Positions 10,185-22,373 are shown, counted from the first letter of the stretch. The stretch: DNA of 64,000 bases from Strobilurus pachycystidiatus (GCA_019915135.1 JAHLMK010000011.1:682001-746000), one strand, 5' to 3'. Notes: generated by a model from the sequence alone, not told the origin. Numbers and translations: made by a program.

Positions 10185-11964
10185 ATGTCCGATTCTTTTC
10201 CTAAAGTTGACTTGGCCAAACTTCACGAAAGTGTGGCGGATAGAGTTCGCGATCGTAAACGTTCCCTCCCAGGAGGGGAAGATGGTGGGCGCTACGAGAA
10301 GAGACCAAAACCGGATCAGAGTCCAATGGTGACTAGGACTCGTCGGCGCGCTCTGGAATCGCAGGTGCGTTTTGATTGCGCGAATATATACCGTGTTTAT
10401 CTAACCAACCCTCCGCAGGATTCTCCACACAACCAGAGGTCTCCTCTACCTCTGCCAAGTCCATCCAACGCCGTGAGTGAGATATAACCTCTCGGTCGCC
10501 ACACCATTGATCAGCCCCCCTCCACATAGAACTTTTCTTTCATTGGACCCTCCATGCAGAATTACGCCGCCCAAGGTGACCGCGAATCTTCCTCTCCCAC
10601 GCCAGGACCCGCAGCCCGCGAATCTTCCTCCCCCACGCCAGGACCCGCTGTCTTGCCAGCTGAACCCACCGACGAATCTCTCTCCGCCGAGAAGGCTCTT
10701 CCTTCCCACGCGAACGACGCCGAAACTCCTGGGGATGGCGAGGGTCCCGGTGCTGGCGGTGCTGCTCCTGCTGGCCATCAAGGCGCGGCCGAAACTCCTG
10801 GGGATAGCGACGGTCCCGGTGCTGGCGGTGCTGCTCCTCCTCCTGCTGGCCAGCAAGGCGCGGACGGAGCTTCTGGGGATGGCGAGGGTCCTGGTGTTGG
10901 CGGTGCTGATGCTCCTCCTCCTGACCAGCAACGCAATTTGGACGGCACGGATCGAGAGGCTTCTGAAGATGCGGTGAGTGTTGCACCTTTGCTGCACTAT
11001 CTTGCTGATAGCAAACAGGGAGAATTTGGCCCGAACGAAGACTTACCCATTGGTTCTCCTCCTCTTCAAGCCCCCGAGGGGGGTGATACTGCGGAACAAG
11101 TCAGTCCGTTCTTCCCTATGTCTGTATATCTCCTGACAATGTTTCTTAGCGCAAACTGGCTCGGCGCCAAGTGGTATCCAATTCCTCCCGAATGTGGCTA
11201 CCTGCTTGCTAACTCATTTGCAGCTTTGCGAGAATCGTGCCTCTACAGCGGCGCATGAGGGTTTATTCCGTTTGATCGATACACTGCAGAATCCGGACGT
11301 TCATTCGGAGGACGAGGAGGTGGAACCCACGCCGAAAGGCCATCTCGAAGTGAAGGCTAAGAAGGGACGGAATACGCTCCTGAGCAGCGTCCTTCATCAC
11401 CTCGATCGGCGTGCTATGGACTTCTGGGAACGGTACGTACAGAGCTATATGCGATTATCTTTCATGATCTTCTGATGATGCTTTTCTTCCAGTACCGGTG
11501 AACCACAGCCCGCTTCGGGGCGCTTCTATCCTACGATTCTTCGGCCACCAACCCTCACCACCATGCCCACGGCTGTCGCACTGGATGCCCTGGATCCCGA
11601 CTATTTCAACACGCGGCTGACGCTCGCCGAACAGGCGTCTTTCCGACATCAAAGTGTCATGATGCCCCACCGCTATCACGCCGACATCGTTGACAACATC
11701 GAGAACCTCTGGCACATCCTGAGGATTGACGACGCGAGTTTTATGGAGCAATATGGCAACGAAACTCGCTCTCTCTACACCCTCCCCGATGATAGGCAAA
11801 TCAACGCCCTCATGGCGCGCGGGCTCCTCGGTGCCGCAGCTGAGGAGGGTGCCGCAGCTGAGGAGGGTGTCGCAGCTGAGGAGGGTGCCCGAGCAGAAGG
11901 TGCAGTCCAGGATGCCCCGGCTCGAGAAGGGGGTGATATCGTCATGCGAGAGGTTGCTCAGTAG
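10185..11964 (+). CDS. gene A: member of an unrecognised three-paralog family, 469 aa
   Basis: Six exons (10185-10364, 10419-10472, 10560-10973, 11019-11099, 11224-11432, 11493-11964) keep one frame. The N-terminus is basic and nuclear-like (KRSLPGGEDGGRYEKRPKP). The middle is an imperfect repeat with G-E-G-P-G-A-G-G. The conserved part starts at LCENR right after an intron, continues with an acidic V-H-S-E-D-E-E stretch and L-D-R-R-A-M-D-F-W-E-R, then L-D-P-D-Y-F-N..L-T-L-A-E-Q and F-M-E-Q-Y-G-N-E-T-R-S-L-Y. These blocks match genes B and C. A lacks the family's N-terminal L-T-R-(F/W)-A-P-D domain, so it is a shortened or chimeric member. The tail has short A-A-A-E-E-G repeats. It is divergent from the Spt5-like gene. 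Function unknown. Confidence 0.7.
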
Positions 11965-12400
11965 ATTTTATATATGAATGTTCACGTACTCTATGTCCTG
12001 TATGCCTACCTACCTATGCTATGCCCCATGTGTATGCACCATGCTATTGATGATAGGGTCTTCGAAGTAAACTCTGAATCAAGAGTTGTGCCGCCGACTG
12101 TTGCTTGTGACCGTGTTGTCGGTCCAGGGTGAGTGCAACACTACCTTGATTCGTCTGCAATACTGATTTGCTTGAAAGGATAGCAAGCAGCGTCGTCGTA
12201 CTCGGACCCTCAGGTGCTTTTCTTGCGAAATATAGGCCGCCCAGCACTGATCAACTACCAGCAGTACACTCGTTCAAAGGAGATATCGTATCTTCAACAC
12301 ATGGCAAACGTTCGCGTTATTTAACCCGTGGTTTCTTTCATCGTTCTTTCATTCGACTATCATCTCCGACCAGCTGCTCCCTCCACTTCCTGTCCATCCT
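11965..12400. other. intergenic between genes A and B
   Basis: This is T-rich 3' region followed by the upstream region of gene B. No copy of the GGGAGAGTCC motif is present, so gene B does not share the control element of A and C. No RNA gene is seen. Confidence 0.5.
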
Positions 12401-14543
12401 ATGTCGGCTTCTGTTGAGCAACCTCAGGACGTGGTCATGTCGTCGTCCTCGGAATCGGAATCATCTCCTTCTGAGAAACGTCGGGCTGCCAGGAGACTCG
12501 AAAGGAAGAAAGAGAAACAGAAGGTCCAAGAGAAGGAGGAGAAGCTAAGGGCTGCTATGGGACGTAACACCACGCGGCGCAAGGGTAAGGGGAAGAGGGT
12601 ATTGTCTACCTCTGACGAAGAGGAGGAAGAGGAGGACGTGAAAGAGGAGGAAACAACGGCCATGAAACAGTTTAAGGTATGTATCGCTATCGCTCTTCTT
12701 TCCTTGATCTAAATTTTGTCCTCAAGTTTTACTTTCGCCTCAACGTTCGGTTGCTTTGGGGTCTCTTCGGTGCCCTTGACCTCCCCAAACCTGTCGAGGC
12801 CGCCGAGATCACTGCCTGGTCCAAGAAGCAATTAGTCGTTGCTGATCCTCACAACAAGAAAGCCGCCCAGAAAGCGATGAAGGCCTTCGTGGATGGCGAA
12901 ATGAAGGCACACACGACGGCGAGCCAGACAACCCTCGAGGACGTCGCGAAAATCAAGGCGCGAGCCGTGCTCGGGAAGAGTCTAATCGAGAAGGCCATCG
13001 CTCGGGTTGACGACAACGCCTTTGGCAGTCTTCTCGAAAGCATCGGTCGCCTTGGTCTTACCCGCTTTGCGCCTGATTTCTCCTCCAACGACCGCAACTC
13101 CGATTACAACATGGTCCACGAGCGTATCGCCCTCAGCACGTTCAATACCATGGCTTACTCGGGTGCGTATCCGCCGGAAAAAGTTCGGTTTCAGCCCTGT
13201 TTCCAGGACAAGAGACTCCTTCAGAAGCTCTATAGGCAGTACGTTTTCGAGTACATCGGCCCCATGGCAAGCGCTCAGGCGAGGGGGGAGGCAGAGTCTC
13301 ACGAGGAAACTGTGGCGACAGGAAAAGCTCGCACTAACCGCAAAAGTGTGCGTACCCTTCTTTCTTCGTATCTAATAACTGACTTAAAGCGATTTAGCTT
13401 TGCGATGGGCGAGTTTCTATCGGCCGGTTGTTAGGATTCAGACCTCGCCTCATCGACGCCATTGCAGCTGTGGAAGTGCACTCTGATGACGACGCCGACG
13501 GCAAGGATATCATCGTCCGGAGGAAGCCTTGGCGTTCGGACGACTTTACAGTCCTTTTCCAACTTCTCGACAGGGAGCGCCTTGAGCTTTTGAAACGTGG
13601 TGGTGCAAAGGGGTTTGTCGTTGATCTCTATTTCCATTCCCTTGACTCATGACTCGTTAGGACCAGTAGGAAAAAGAAGCAACCTCAGCGGCTCAGGCCT
13701 GAAAATGCTCAAGAATCCCGCTTTCCACGCATACCAGACGCAGAGGACACCAGTCTCGATGTCTTCAAGCCCGACTTCTTCAATGATGATCTCACGCCGG
13801 CCGAGCGCGCCCTCTATTTGAAGCGACCCGTTGCTCTGCCCATCATCGTGACCAAGACCACAATCCCCACTCCTCCCGCCGCCAGCGGGAGCAACGACAG
13901 ATTGCCCGTTCCTGCCACCACCACCACCACCACCAGCTTGCCCGATGCCGAAATCAAGAGGATCTGCAAACTCTCCGATGACGATTTCTTCGCAGCATTC
14001 GGGAAGGCGTCAAGGGAGCGATACAAGGAGCTGACCTCGGATGAACTGGCAGCCATGGCGGAGAATGATGCATCCGACGAGGAAAGTGACGAGAGTTCGG
14101 GTAGTGACTATACTACTGACTCGGGTTCCGACGATGAGTCGTCGGGCTCGTCCGACGACTCAATGGTTGAAGATCGCGAGCTGCCTTTGGCGGACGAAGT
14201 CGCGGATCTCCGCACAGAGATGCATTCACCACCCCCATGGGCTTCGGAAGGTGGTCGGCCATCCAATTCTCGCAAGCGCAGGCGGCTGCAGGAGCCTAGG
14301 GAGGAACCGGAAGACATAACTGAACTCCAGGGTCAGGCTGGTGGCACGGGAGGAGCGGGCGGCAGTGCGCCAACTGAGACTGGGGGCGGTGGCGCGGGGG
14401 CTGAGGGCGGTGGCGCGGGGGCTGAGGGCGGTGGCGCGGGGGCTGAGGGCGGTGGCGCGGGGGCTGAGGGCGGTGGCGCTGGAGCTGAGGGCAGTGGCGC
14501 TGGAGCTGTCAGCGACCAGGTTGCGATGGATACACAGGCCTAG
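12401..14543 (+). CDS. gene B: full-length member of the A/B/C family, 664 aa
   Basis: Exons 12401-12676, 12727-13347, 13398-13612 and 13661-14543 join in one frame. The protein starts with a Ser/Glu-rich then strongly basic stretch (about residues 10-90). A globular domain follows, with G-L-T-R-F-A-P-D, Y-N-M-V-H-E-R-I-A and L-L-Q-K-L-Y-R-Q-Y-V-F-E-Y (about 190-290). The LCDGR block opens exon 3, then V-H-S-D-D-D-A-D, P-D-F-F-N-D-D-L-T-P-A-E-R, and F-F-A-A-F-G..E-R-Y-K-E-L. A Ser/Asp-rich linker and six G-G-G-A-G-A-E repeats end it. Intron positions before LC and after the R block match A and C. Probably nuclear; function unknown. Confidence 0.75.
14385..14510 (+). repeat. six 21-bp tandem repeats in the gene B tail
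   Basis: Unit GGCGGTGGCGCGGGGGCTGA plus G is repeated six times without frame loss, encoding GGGAGAE. The first four units are identical and the last two have drifted, which points to recent slippage expansion at the 5' side. Confidence 0.95.
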
Positions 14544-14809
14544 GTTTATTGTCTCATATGTTTTTCTCGTCGTCGTGTGTTTGTTTTCTGTAACTTCTTG
14601 ACCTGACTTACCTCTTTATATGCCCATGCTTCACTCTTTGTATGTCTTATATGTGTATGCCATGAATACTATGCCTTATGTTGTATGAACATGCATTGTG
14701 ATGAGTCGATGTCTATTAGCACTCAGGCCAAGTACTGTACAACGGTAAGACTGAATACCGAGAATGTCGTTGTGTTGAACATTGACATTTTTACATGTGG
14801 TGCAAATAC
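14544..14809. other. gene B 3' region and left flank of the transposase gene
   Basis: The T-rich segment resembles the 3' region of gene A in wording (TATATG and TGTATGCC motifs), as expected of paralogous 3' ends. A transposon terminus is expected between here and the transposase stop. A CACT-starting sequence at 14721 is a candidate, but I could not find its inverted partner. Confidence 0.3.
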
Positions 14810-17800
14810 CTATCTACGTCCTCTATTCAATGCCCAGCAGATAACTAAAGTTTTTTTTGGCAGACGGAAAGTACCAAATGGACGCACGTAAGTAGAAAGA
14901 TGAGTTATAATATGTTTGGGCTCAATCAGAACTCGCAGCATTGATGGCTGAGCATCGACTACAGTAGTTTGTAAATGTGGAAGAGTTGGATATGGTGTTT
15001 GATCCAACTCCTCGGGCATCAACTGTTGATGAGGACTTGTTATCAAGAAAGTACGTAGAATATTTTTCAAGGGAACTTGTAATATACTTGTGATGAAACC
15101 AGTCCTCTTGATACCTGAATCAGGACTATAGAACTGAATTGCGCTATTGCCTCTATGTGAATTTTGACAACTAAAAGTACATCCATGCTCCTGTATAGAT
15201 GTAGGACGCTTTGCAGCTGGAGGTAGAACAAGCGTATCTTGTGAAAAGGGAAGGTTTTCACAGTGCTGGTATGAATCCTCATGCGTATTCAAGTACTCTA
15301 GAAGAAGATCATACTCCACAGTCTCCAGATCTGGCACAGACGCCAGAAAAAGTCCTTCTGATGCTGAATCAAACACCTGAGAGGACAGGTCCGTCTCAAC
15401 GGGCTCTAAAAGCTTTGATAGCTGAGCAGAAAGACTGGTGTCATTGTCGTCATATCGAAACAGCACTTGAAGCCGTTGTCGACGTGTAATTTGACGTAAC
15501 ATTGTGAGTTCTAACTCGCCTATGAGTGTAGTCAGTTTATGCTGAAATATGTATAAAGTTTGAAACACATACCATTCTTTTGATTTGTCTTGAGTCGCTG
15601 TAACATGCCATTCATACGCTCTCCAGGAAATTCATTTAATCGAGCAAGGGGGCCCCAGTACTTCATCTGTTCTCCTAGATGCATTGCATAGTGGTGATTG
15701 GGAAGAGAATGAAAACCTTCATATAAGTCTGGAAGACTAGCACGATAGAGTTGATAAAAGGTTACAAACTCGTCTGCTTCCTGATCCGAGGTTTTGTAGG
15801 AGCTAACAATATTTGTTGCCGCCACTAAATTATAGAAACTCTTCAAAAGTGCATTATGAGTATGATTCCTGGCATCGGACCAAATCTCAGGAACGACATG
15901 AGGAAAAATAAAGCTGAATAGGATCAAATAGTCCATTGCTGTCAGCTTGCCATGACTAGCATCACCCAAATTTGTTGGTGGCCGACTACACCAAGTAGGC
16001 AGTGAAATTTCAGCTAAACATTCATGTATTTTGGCCATTTCCTCTGTATTAAAAGCTCGATCAACCATTTCCGTTCCACCCAAATAATCAATGTCCTCTT
16101 CATCCTCATCCTCATCCTCAAAATCATCCTCAAAATTTTGTGGTGTACGTCTACGCCGTAGTTTATGCTCTACAGGCTGTGGAGTGATAGAGCTATCAGA
16201 ATCTTCTTCGCTACTACCCTCTTTACTCGCTTCACTAGATTCAGCATCTTTTGCTTCTCTCTGCAACTCTTCTATTTCACTTTCAGATTCCGAAATATCG
16301 GTATTGGTGAAATTCTCGTCTTTACGATTTTCGGCAAGCACTTTATCCTTTGCTTGTACTCTTCCAATTCCCCAACATGTACGAAGTTGTTCTTCTAATA
16401 CTCCTTCAAGCCAATTATGCATATACCCAAGGACACAATGTTTCACGGGATCCCAGTGTTCGGATTTCAAGCTATGTAACTCAGTGTAACGGATACCAAA
16501 ATTTTTTGTATGAGTGATTTTTGCTTTCTCTTCCAGTACCCGCCAATCTTTTGCATGTTTACGAACAGTAGCTCCATCTCGATTTTGCCAGTCATCAAAG
16601 TTCAGACTTTCAATGTCTTCACGGAATAAGTCACAAAAGGCGCAGAAGTTTTTAGAACTATGACTTGTATGACCTATAAGCTTGAATAATGCTAAAAGAT
16701 CTGCAATAACAGGAATAGCTACGCGTGTCTTGACTAAGGCGCCATCTGGTTCTCGATGAGTAGGTACAGTTCTTCCAAGCTCCTGATAGTCTGCAATTGA
16801 AGCTATAAATGGTTTCAAGACATTATTAACAGTTTCAACCTTTGGCTCTTTTGGTCCAGGAGTCAAACCAACAAAGAAACAATTTTCTGGAAGAAAACAA
16901 ATGTCGATGGGAAGATTCATACAGTAAAGAATGATAGCTCCAGTTGAATGCTTTCGTCCTGCTTGTTTGTTTGTGAAAGGATTGAAGCCATCCATATATA
17001 TGCCAAATACAAGATGATAGCGAGATTGTAGAAAATCACGAAGATCATTCCATGCACGACTTTCATGGAAATTATGCACATCATCATGATTGTCTGCTGC
17101 GGGATGGTTGAATGTCTCTTCTAAAGCTACTTCAATCTCTGGACGTGATAGAAAAAACTGCAGCCAAGAATCAAAGGACTGTGTTGCATAAAAGCGGTAT
17201 GGAATTTTTCTTATGGTACCCGTCCGACTCCTTTTTACCCGCCAAAGTAAAGCTCCGCAAGGATCAGAGTCACGAGATTGTTTCCAAGGACATCTCTCTT
17301 CAGATTCCTCAACTGGATAGAAGCATTCAGGACAAATGGGAGTTGCAATAATTTCGGAATCAAGATGTAATCGAGAATGGAGTGTACGAAGATCTTTTGG
17401 CAGAGTATTGCCTGTGAAAGACAATTCAAGACCATTATGCAACTTGATTGCTGATGAAATACAGCTCAGAAGTGCAGTAATGATGAGGTCAAGAGCCTTC
17501 AGAGTTTTTTGAGCTGCATGTCGACTATTTCCAGCCTTCAACACCAGCCACATGACCAATCTTGAAATGAGCTCCATGTGTAGACTGAGATCCACTGTCA
17601 ATTCTAAAATGAATAAATTAGTATATATTTCAATTTTTATGCAATTATCATACCATTATTAATGACTGTGTTTTTGATTGGGGGTGCCTTTGGCATCATT
17701 GCCACCATATCCTGCTCTAGGTCTGCATCCTCGTGCCTTTGACGAGTCTTGATAGAAACTTGCTGCCCCTGTCCACCGTACCTCTGCACGCACTCGCTAC

Positions 17801-17819
17801 ATACACACCAAACTGACAT
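14810..17819 (-). CDS. CACTA-like transposase of the Plavaka type (tnp2 family), 968 aa, apparently intact
   Basis: Exons 17819-17654, 17603-15573 and 15519-14810 give 968 codons with no stop. Exon 1 has a C-V-C-S-E-C cluster and G-G-x-x-V-S-x-x-T-R-x-R-H, usual at the start of basidiomycete Plavaka proteins. Exon 2 contains I-C-P-E-C-F-Y-P, the tnp2 block Y-M-D-G-F-N-P-F-T-N-K with T-G-A-I-I-L-Y-C-M-N-L-P, H-W-D-P-V-K-H-C-V-L-G-Y-M-H-N-W-L-E-G, an acidic insert, and F-P-G-E-R-M-N-G-M-L. Exon 3 begins with G-E-L-E-L-T-M-L-R-Q. It sits between genes B and C inside the inverted-repeat island. Terminal inverted repeats were not identified, so element borders are open. Confidence 0.85.
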
Positions 17820-18539
17820 AATCTACGTAAGAGGCAAGTAGCAGATGTCAAGTAAAAGGATGTATGTAAGCAATGAGAATAGTTGTGATTTGAAAGAGAG
17901 ATGAATATATCAAGGACTGATCGTAGAACTCAAGAGAATGATGAAGCAAGAATATAGATCGTAGAACTCAAGAGAATGATGAAGCAAGAATATAAATTGT
18001 GAAAGTAAAGAAAAAAAGGTGAAATTATGAAATGAGAATAACAAGCAGATTCAGACAAAAAAAGTGATAGAATAGAGACGTATAACTACAAACTTCACTG
18101 AGCCTGAATAGTGTAAAGGTGAATGCGGAAACTCACAGGATATCAGCACACGCAGACAGATGAAACTTGAGCGAGGCGAAGCGGAAGAAAATTTCAGTGT
18201 ACAGCCCTACAACAATCTCAATATTGATCAGTCCGAAATCAGTGATAAGGTCGCACTGCAACACAAGCACACTGATACTGAGGCACAGGACAGGGAGAGG
18301 AGAGGTTCCTCTGGAAAGATCAAAGCCCAACAGACCGTTAACAGGCAGATGTAGGCCAGGGATAGTGCAGTGTAGCCCAGTTGTCGTGGTAAGAGGGAAA
18401 GCTAGGAAGAGGGTCGGGCGTCACAATCACCCCCTACGGAGGTTAAATCCGCGGATTGAATTGTGCCTTAATTATACAAGCTCAAGGTCCGGCCGGCAAG
18501 TAAAGGTTGCGAAATTGGACTGTACTGCCTACAAGTATG
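17820..18539. other. upstream region of the transposase, with a tandem duplication
   Basis: A/T-rich up to about 18150, then mixed. It contains two perfect 38-bp copies at 17920-17957 and 17958-17995. One end of the Plavaka element should lie here. No gene is seen. Confidence 0.4.
17920..17995 (+). repeat. two perfect 38-bp tandem copies
   Basis: The unit begins GATCGTAGAACTCAAGAGAA and the second copy follows immediately. Subterminal tandem repeats are common in CACTA elements and bind the transposase in known cases; here that role is inference. Confidence 0.9.
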
Positions 18540-21500
18540 CTACACCGAGACCCAATCATTGTTCTTCAAGATGAGCACATCTTCTGCAGTCAGTTGCTTC
18601 CCGTTCTGCAATGCCTCAACTTCCCCCGCGGTCAAACGCATATATAGCGTCTTGACATCGTTGCCATACTGATTCATGAATTCTGCTGCGGGAAGTGCGG
18701 CCCACGTCGTGATATCCTCCCACGTCTGGCAGTGCTCGATGTGAGGGAAAGCGATCCCCACCTTCATCGATTGCGCGCGTTCGAAAGGAGTGAGTTCATT
18801 GTCGAAGTAATCGGGACTAAAATAATCGACCGGCATCCTGTGTAGCTTGGGTCCGCTGAGAAGTGCTTCTCGTGGTATCTCTGGTCTACTGCGCGTTCTC
18901 TTTTCGCTACAAAAGACATGGTTCATCAAATGAAGGCTGACGGGGTAGCGTACGCACCGTGCTCCGGCACGCTTTGGCTTGTTGATGACTTGCGAGTCCG
19001 CAAGGTCAAATATCTCGGTCACCACTACGGACCGGCCGAGCTTTGCATTGACGATGTAGCAATCAGTCTCGAGTTGATCATCGGAATGGGCTCCCTCGTC
19101 CGTGAATAGTACATCCCTTGGAGCGTATCCCCTGGGAATCACTGATCTGCGGTTCTTACATAGCTAGTCGCCAGTAGTCAGCATACGGAAGGTGACGATA
19201 ATATGTATAGATCTGACCTGTGCACGTCGTTTGCGCATTGCATCCAAGGATGCCTCTTCTTCGGCTGCCCCTGGGGTATTGGTTTCTCTCGTGATTATCT
19301 TTTTCATGTACTCGAAGATGAAGACCCGATAGATCTGCTGAAGCAGTTGATAATCCGCGCAGTGAGTCTTGTCGATGTTCAGAAAATGGTACGCATAACC
19401 GCGGGATAACTGTTGGAAGGTCAAGATGGCAATGTGTTCGTGGAGGAGGTTATACGATGTCCTCGGTTGCTCGTAGACATCTGGCGCCCAGCGGGTGAGG
19501 CCAAAGTTGCCCACAGTCAGGAAGATATTGACGAGGTAAACGTCCTTGACGCGACACATATCACGGCCAATCGTACTATGTGCAGCTAAGGCTTCGGTTT
19601 TCAACGCGGCAACTCGTCTGGCAGCCGGTGATTGGTGGTCGGCGCTCGATTGGTCCAGAGACGTTCTCTCCAAAAAACCCTGGATGCGTGTTTCCACTGT
19701 AGCCCGATCTTCTGAGGGCCGACCGTGCAGAGCATGTTTTTCTGATGGAGTGGTGGGCAAGGGAATGACAGTCTGCTTGACGAGACCCCAAAGCACTCGA
19801 AGGTGTAATTCGAGGGCTCTCTGCCAGATTATTGAGCTCGAAAAGTTGGCACAGTTGCACAGGCGATAGTACGTACCTTGGTACCTTTGTGTTGGGCAGT
19901 GATCTCCCGTTTCGGAGCCTCGAGAATGGATGGCTTCCCTCCCTTCGAGCGAGAAGAAAGCTGCGTGATTGGAGTGAGAAATTACGGTCTCAACCTGAAA
20001 ATGTCAAGAGCAGACCTTACTTGACCCAGCGTTCGTCTGGGGTTGACTGGCTTGTGTAGTACCACCCTGAATAAAAGATCGTCAGTACGAGCATGTTGCG
20101 AGTAGATGGAGACGTACCTGGGATGCCGGATGTTGAGAAGAATCGGGAGGGTCCACGTCCATACTTAGCCCAGCGTTTGCCTGGTGTTGACTAACTTGTT
20201 CAGTATCATCCTGAATGATAGATCGTCATCACGAGCATGTTGTGAGTAGATGGAGACGGACTTGGGATGTCGGAAGTTGAGCAGATTCGGAAGGGTCCAC
20301 GTCCATCGTACTTCTTTGCCCAGCGTTGGCATGGTGTTGACTGGCTTGTTCGGTGTCAACCTGGATGAAAGAACGTCATTCGAGCATGCTGCGAGTGAGA
20401 TGGAGACGTACTTGGGTTGTGGGACGTTGAGTAGATTCGAATGGGGGCATGTCCATACTGCTCCTTCGCTCAGCATTTGCCGGCGGTTGGCTGGCTTGCC
20501 CGGTACCAATCTGATTAACAGAACCTCATGACGACCGTTTTGTGAGTAAGTTTGAGACGTACCTCGGATGCAAGAGGTGGAGCAGACTCAAGAGGGTCTA
20601 CGTCCATAGTACTAGATGCCGCCGTTCGTGTCACGGTGTTCTATGTCAACCAATCACATCAGCCATGACTGAACAGCAATAACAAGGATTCTGTATTACC
20701 ACCACAGGATTGAGATTTGTATCCCCTCGCGAAGGCTGCGCAGCCTCTGATTGATCTAGTTCCATGTCTTCAACAGATATGCTCGGCACGTTAGTTTGAC
20801 GATCAGTGGCATTGTCCTGATGTCGGGGGGTGTCTTTCGTGAGTGTCTCGAAGTGCGTAGGGGAAGGCTTTGGAACGAAGGTGGGAGTTAGCAAGGATCT
20901 CGAAAAAGGATCTCGAAAGAGTAGAAATAACGCACCATTCCTTCATCACAAGCTGGCAACTCATCCTCGACGATAGTTCGTAGACCTGCGTGGTTGCTGG
21001 GTCCTGGAGTAGGCTGTGGAGCAGAAGCGACTTAGTTCGAAGATTAAGAACATGTCGGGCGTCACTGACGAGCTGATTGTCCTGGTCGTCCGTGATGACA
21101 GCAGGTGTCCGTTTACTCATCGAGACTTTCGACTGGAATGAGAAGTGACTGGACGACGGAGCTATACCTCGAACAGCAACAGTCTCTTTGGCCTTGGCCT
21201 TGCCCTTGCCCTGGATCTTATTTGTGAGTATCTTGAAGGGAAGAATGTAGAATAAGAATATGTACTTGGACCAGAGAGTGGGGACCTTGTGCGACTTCCG
21301 GTGCCATGGAGCTTGCCCTAGAGTCCTGTGCTCGTGCTCGTGAACGAGTCTACAACAGATGCGTCAATCATCAACGACTGAGAGGTTTCCGATAGCACGT
21401 ACAACTCTGGTAGAGGTCTCGACGGCCGGCTGTAACAAGCATGAGACATGACCAGTGAACATGAAACCACGAGACGGCGTACAGCTATATTCTTCTTGGC

Positions 21501-21716
21501 CCTCTTCGCCTTAGGAGGTGGTTTGGATTGAGGTCTACTCGACGCAAGTGTTGTAGTCCCGGGGACGTCGTCCTCTCTGCCAGACTCGTCGTCCTTGCGT
21601 CGTTTGCGTTTGATTATCCGGAATGTGGGCTGATGAGGAGTATTCTCGCTTGCAGACATAGTGACGTCGGACGCGAAACTGCTCTCGGACGCGAAACTGA
21701 ACTCGGAAGCGGGCAT
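18540..21716 (-). CDS. gene C: many-exon member of the A/B/C family
   Basis: The likely start is the ATG at 21716 (MPASEFSFASESSFASD), followed by a basic nuclear-like exon to 21483, short exons rich in Lys/Arg, and an exon with S-K-R-T-P-A-V-I. Then come repeated exons encoding variants of M-D-V-D-P-x-x-S-x-Q. The family domain includes F-G-L-T-R-W-A-P-D and Y-N-L-L-H-E-H-I-A (19796-19222). LCKNR opens the next exon at 19163, and the last exon has P-D-Y-F-D-N-E-L-T-P-F-E-R and F-M-N-Q-Y-G-N-D-V-K-T-L-Y. Stop is at 18540-18542. The 5' exon joints are only partly resolved. It is divergent from the truncated Spt5-like exon at 22419. Function unknown. Confidence 0.6.
20024..20612 (-). repeat. 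four tandem exon-plus-intron units inside gene C
   Basis: Units of about 140-155 bp at roughly 20024-20161, 20163-20310, 20311-20457 and 20458-20612 are recognisably the same. On the minus strand each holds a short exon with ATGGACGTGGACCC or a variant, ending CATCCCAG or CCCAAG. An intron of about 50 nt with GT(A/C)CGTCTC follows, then the start of the next exon. Copies have drifted by roughly 10-25%. Confidence 0.75.
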
Positions 21717-21921
21717 GGTGTCGTACAGAATGAGAAAGGTGCTGAAAGAACGGGATGAAAGAGATTTGAGGGTCGAACATGCGTTCAACCACGCGTCGGT
21801 AATCCGGTAAGACCGCGGGCACGTCGCGCAAGGCCGCTCATTCGAGGTTGCGACACTGAGCATGATTTGTCCAGGACCCGCCACAGGAGCAACGCCCGTT
21901 CCTAAACGAAACAACCGACAT

Positions 21922-21943
21922 GGACTCTCCCTGTAATTTTATC
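21922..21943 (-). promoter_or_regulatory. core motif copy 3, facing gene C
   Basis: On the minus strand it reads ATAAAATTACAGGGAGAGTC with C following, then ATGTCGGT. It differs from copy 1 by few bases and lies about 205 nt before the proposed gene C start. Confidence 0.5.
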
Positions 21944-22133
21944 AGTTTCTCTGATTTTATGTCGTTGGGGTTGTTGACTTACTCTACCCACATGTTTCCA
22001 TTGCCCTCAACGTTTCAAACATGGCTCATTGACGCGGCCGAGGCACTATACTATAACAGCCTCACACCCCGGTTGGTAGTGCGAGGACAAGAGGAAAAAA
22101 GCCACGTGGATGCCAGGGGCATAACCAAATGCA

Positions 22134-22187
22134 GCCCAGAAGACGAAATCCGAAAGCCTCGGTTTTCTCGGATTTCGTCTTCTGGGC
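22134..22187. repeat. perfect 20-bp-arm hairpin (right)
   Basis: Arms 22134-22153 and 22168-22187 are identical to the left hairpin, and the 14-nt loop is its exact reverse complement. Preservation of both arms and loop in both copies is notable. Confidence 0.85.
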
Positions 22188-22373
22188 ACTGCTTAGGCAG
22201 TTGCTTGGTATACACGTGATCTTTTCCCACTTAGGTCCCTACCACGACGAAGTAAAGCAGCAAGCGGGGATGCACAGGTAAGCGCCCTCCCGCCCCACGT
22301 AGAATAGATTTTCTGTCAAAATGAATGATTTGTCAATGTTGAGACAACCTGAGAGCTCTGCGCTGCATGGCAG

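Noticed and set aside
16091..16489. Plus-strand Ser-rich frames over the transposase
   Set aside because: They mirror the acidic Asp/Glu insert of the transposase on the minus strand.
14544..18539. CACTA terminal inverted repeats for the Plavaka-type element
   Set aside because: CACT-starting strings at 14721 and reverse AGTG strings at 18105-18115 and 18370-18377 did not pair beyond a few bases, so no borders are claimed.
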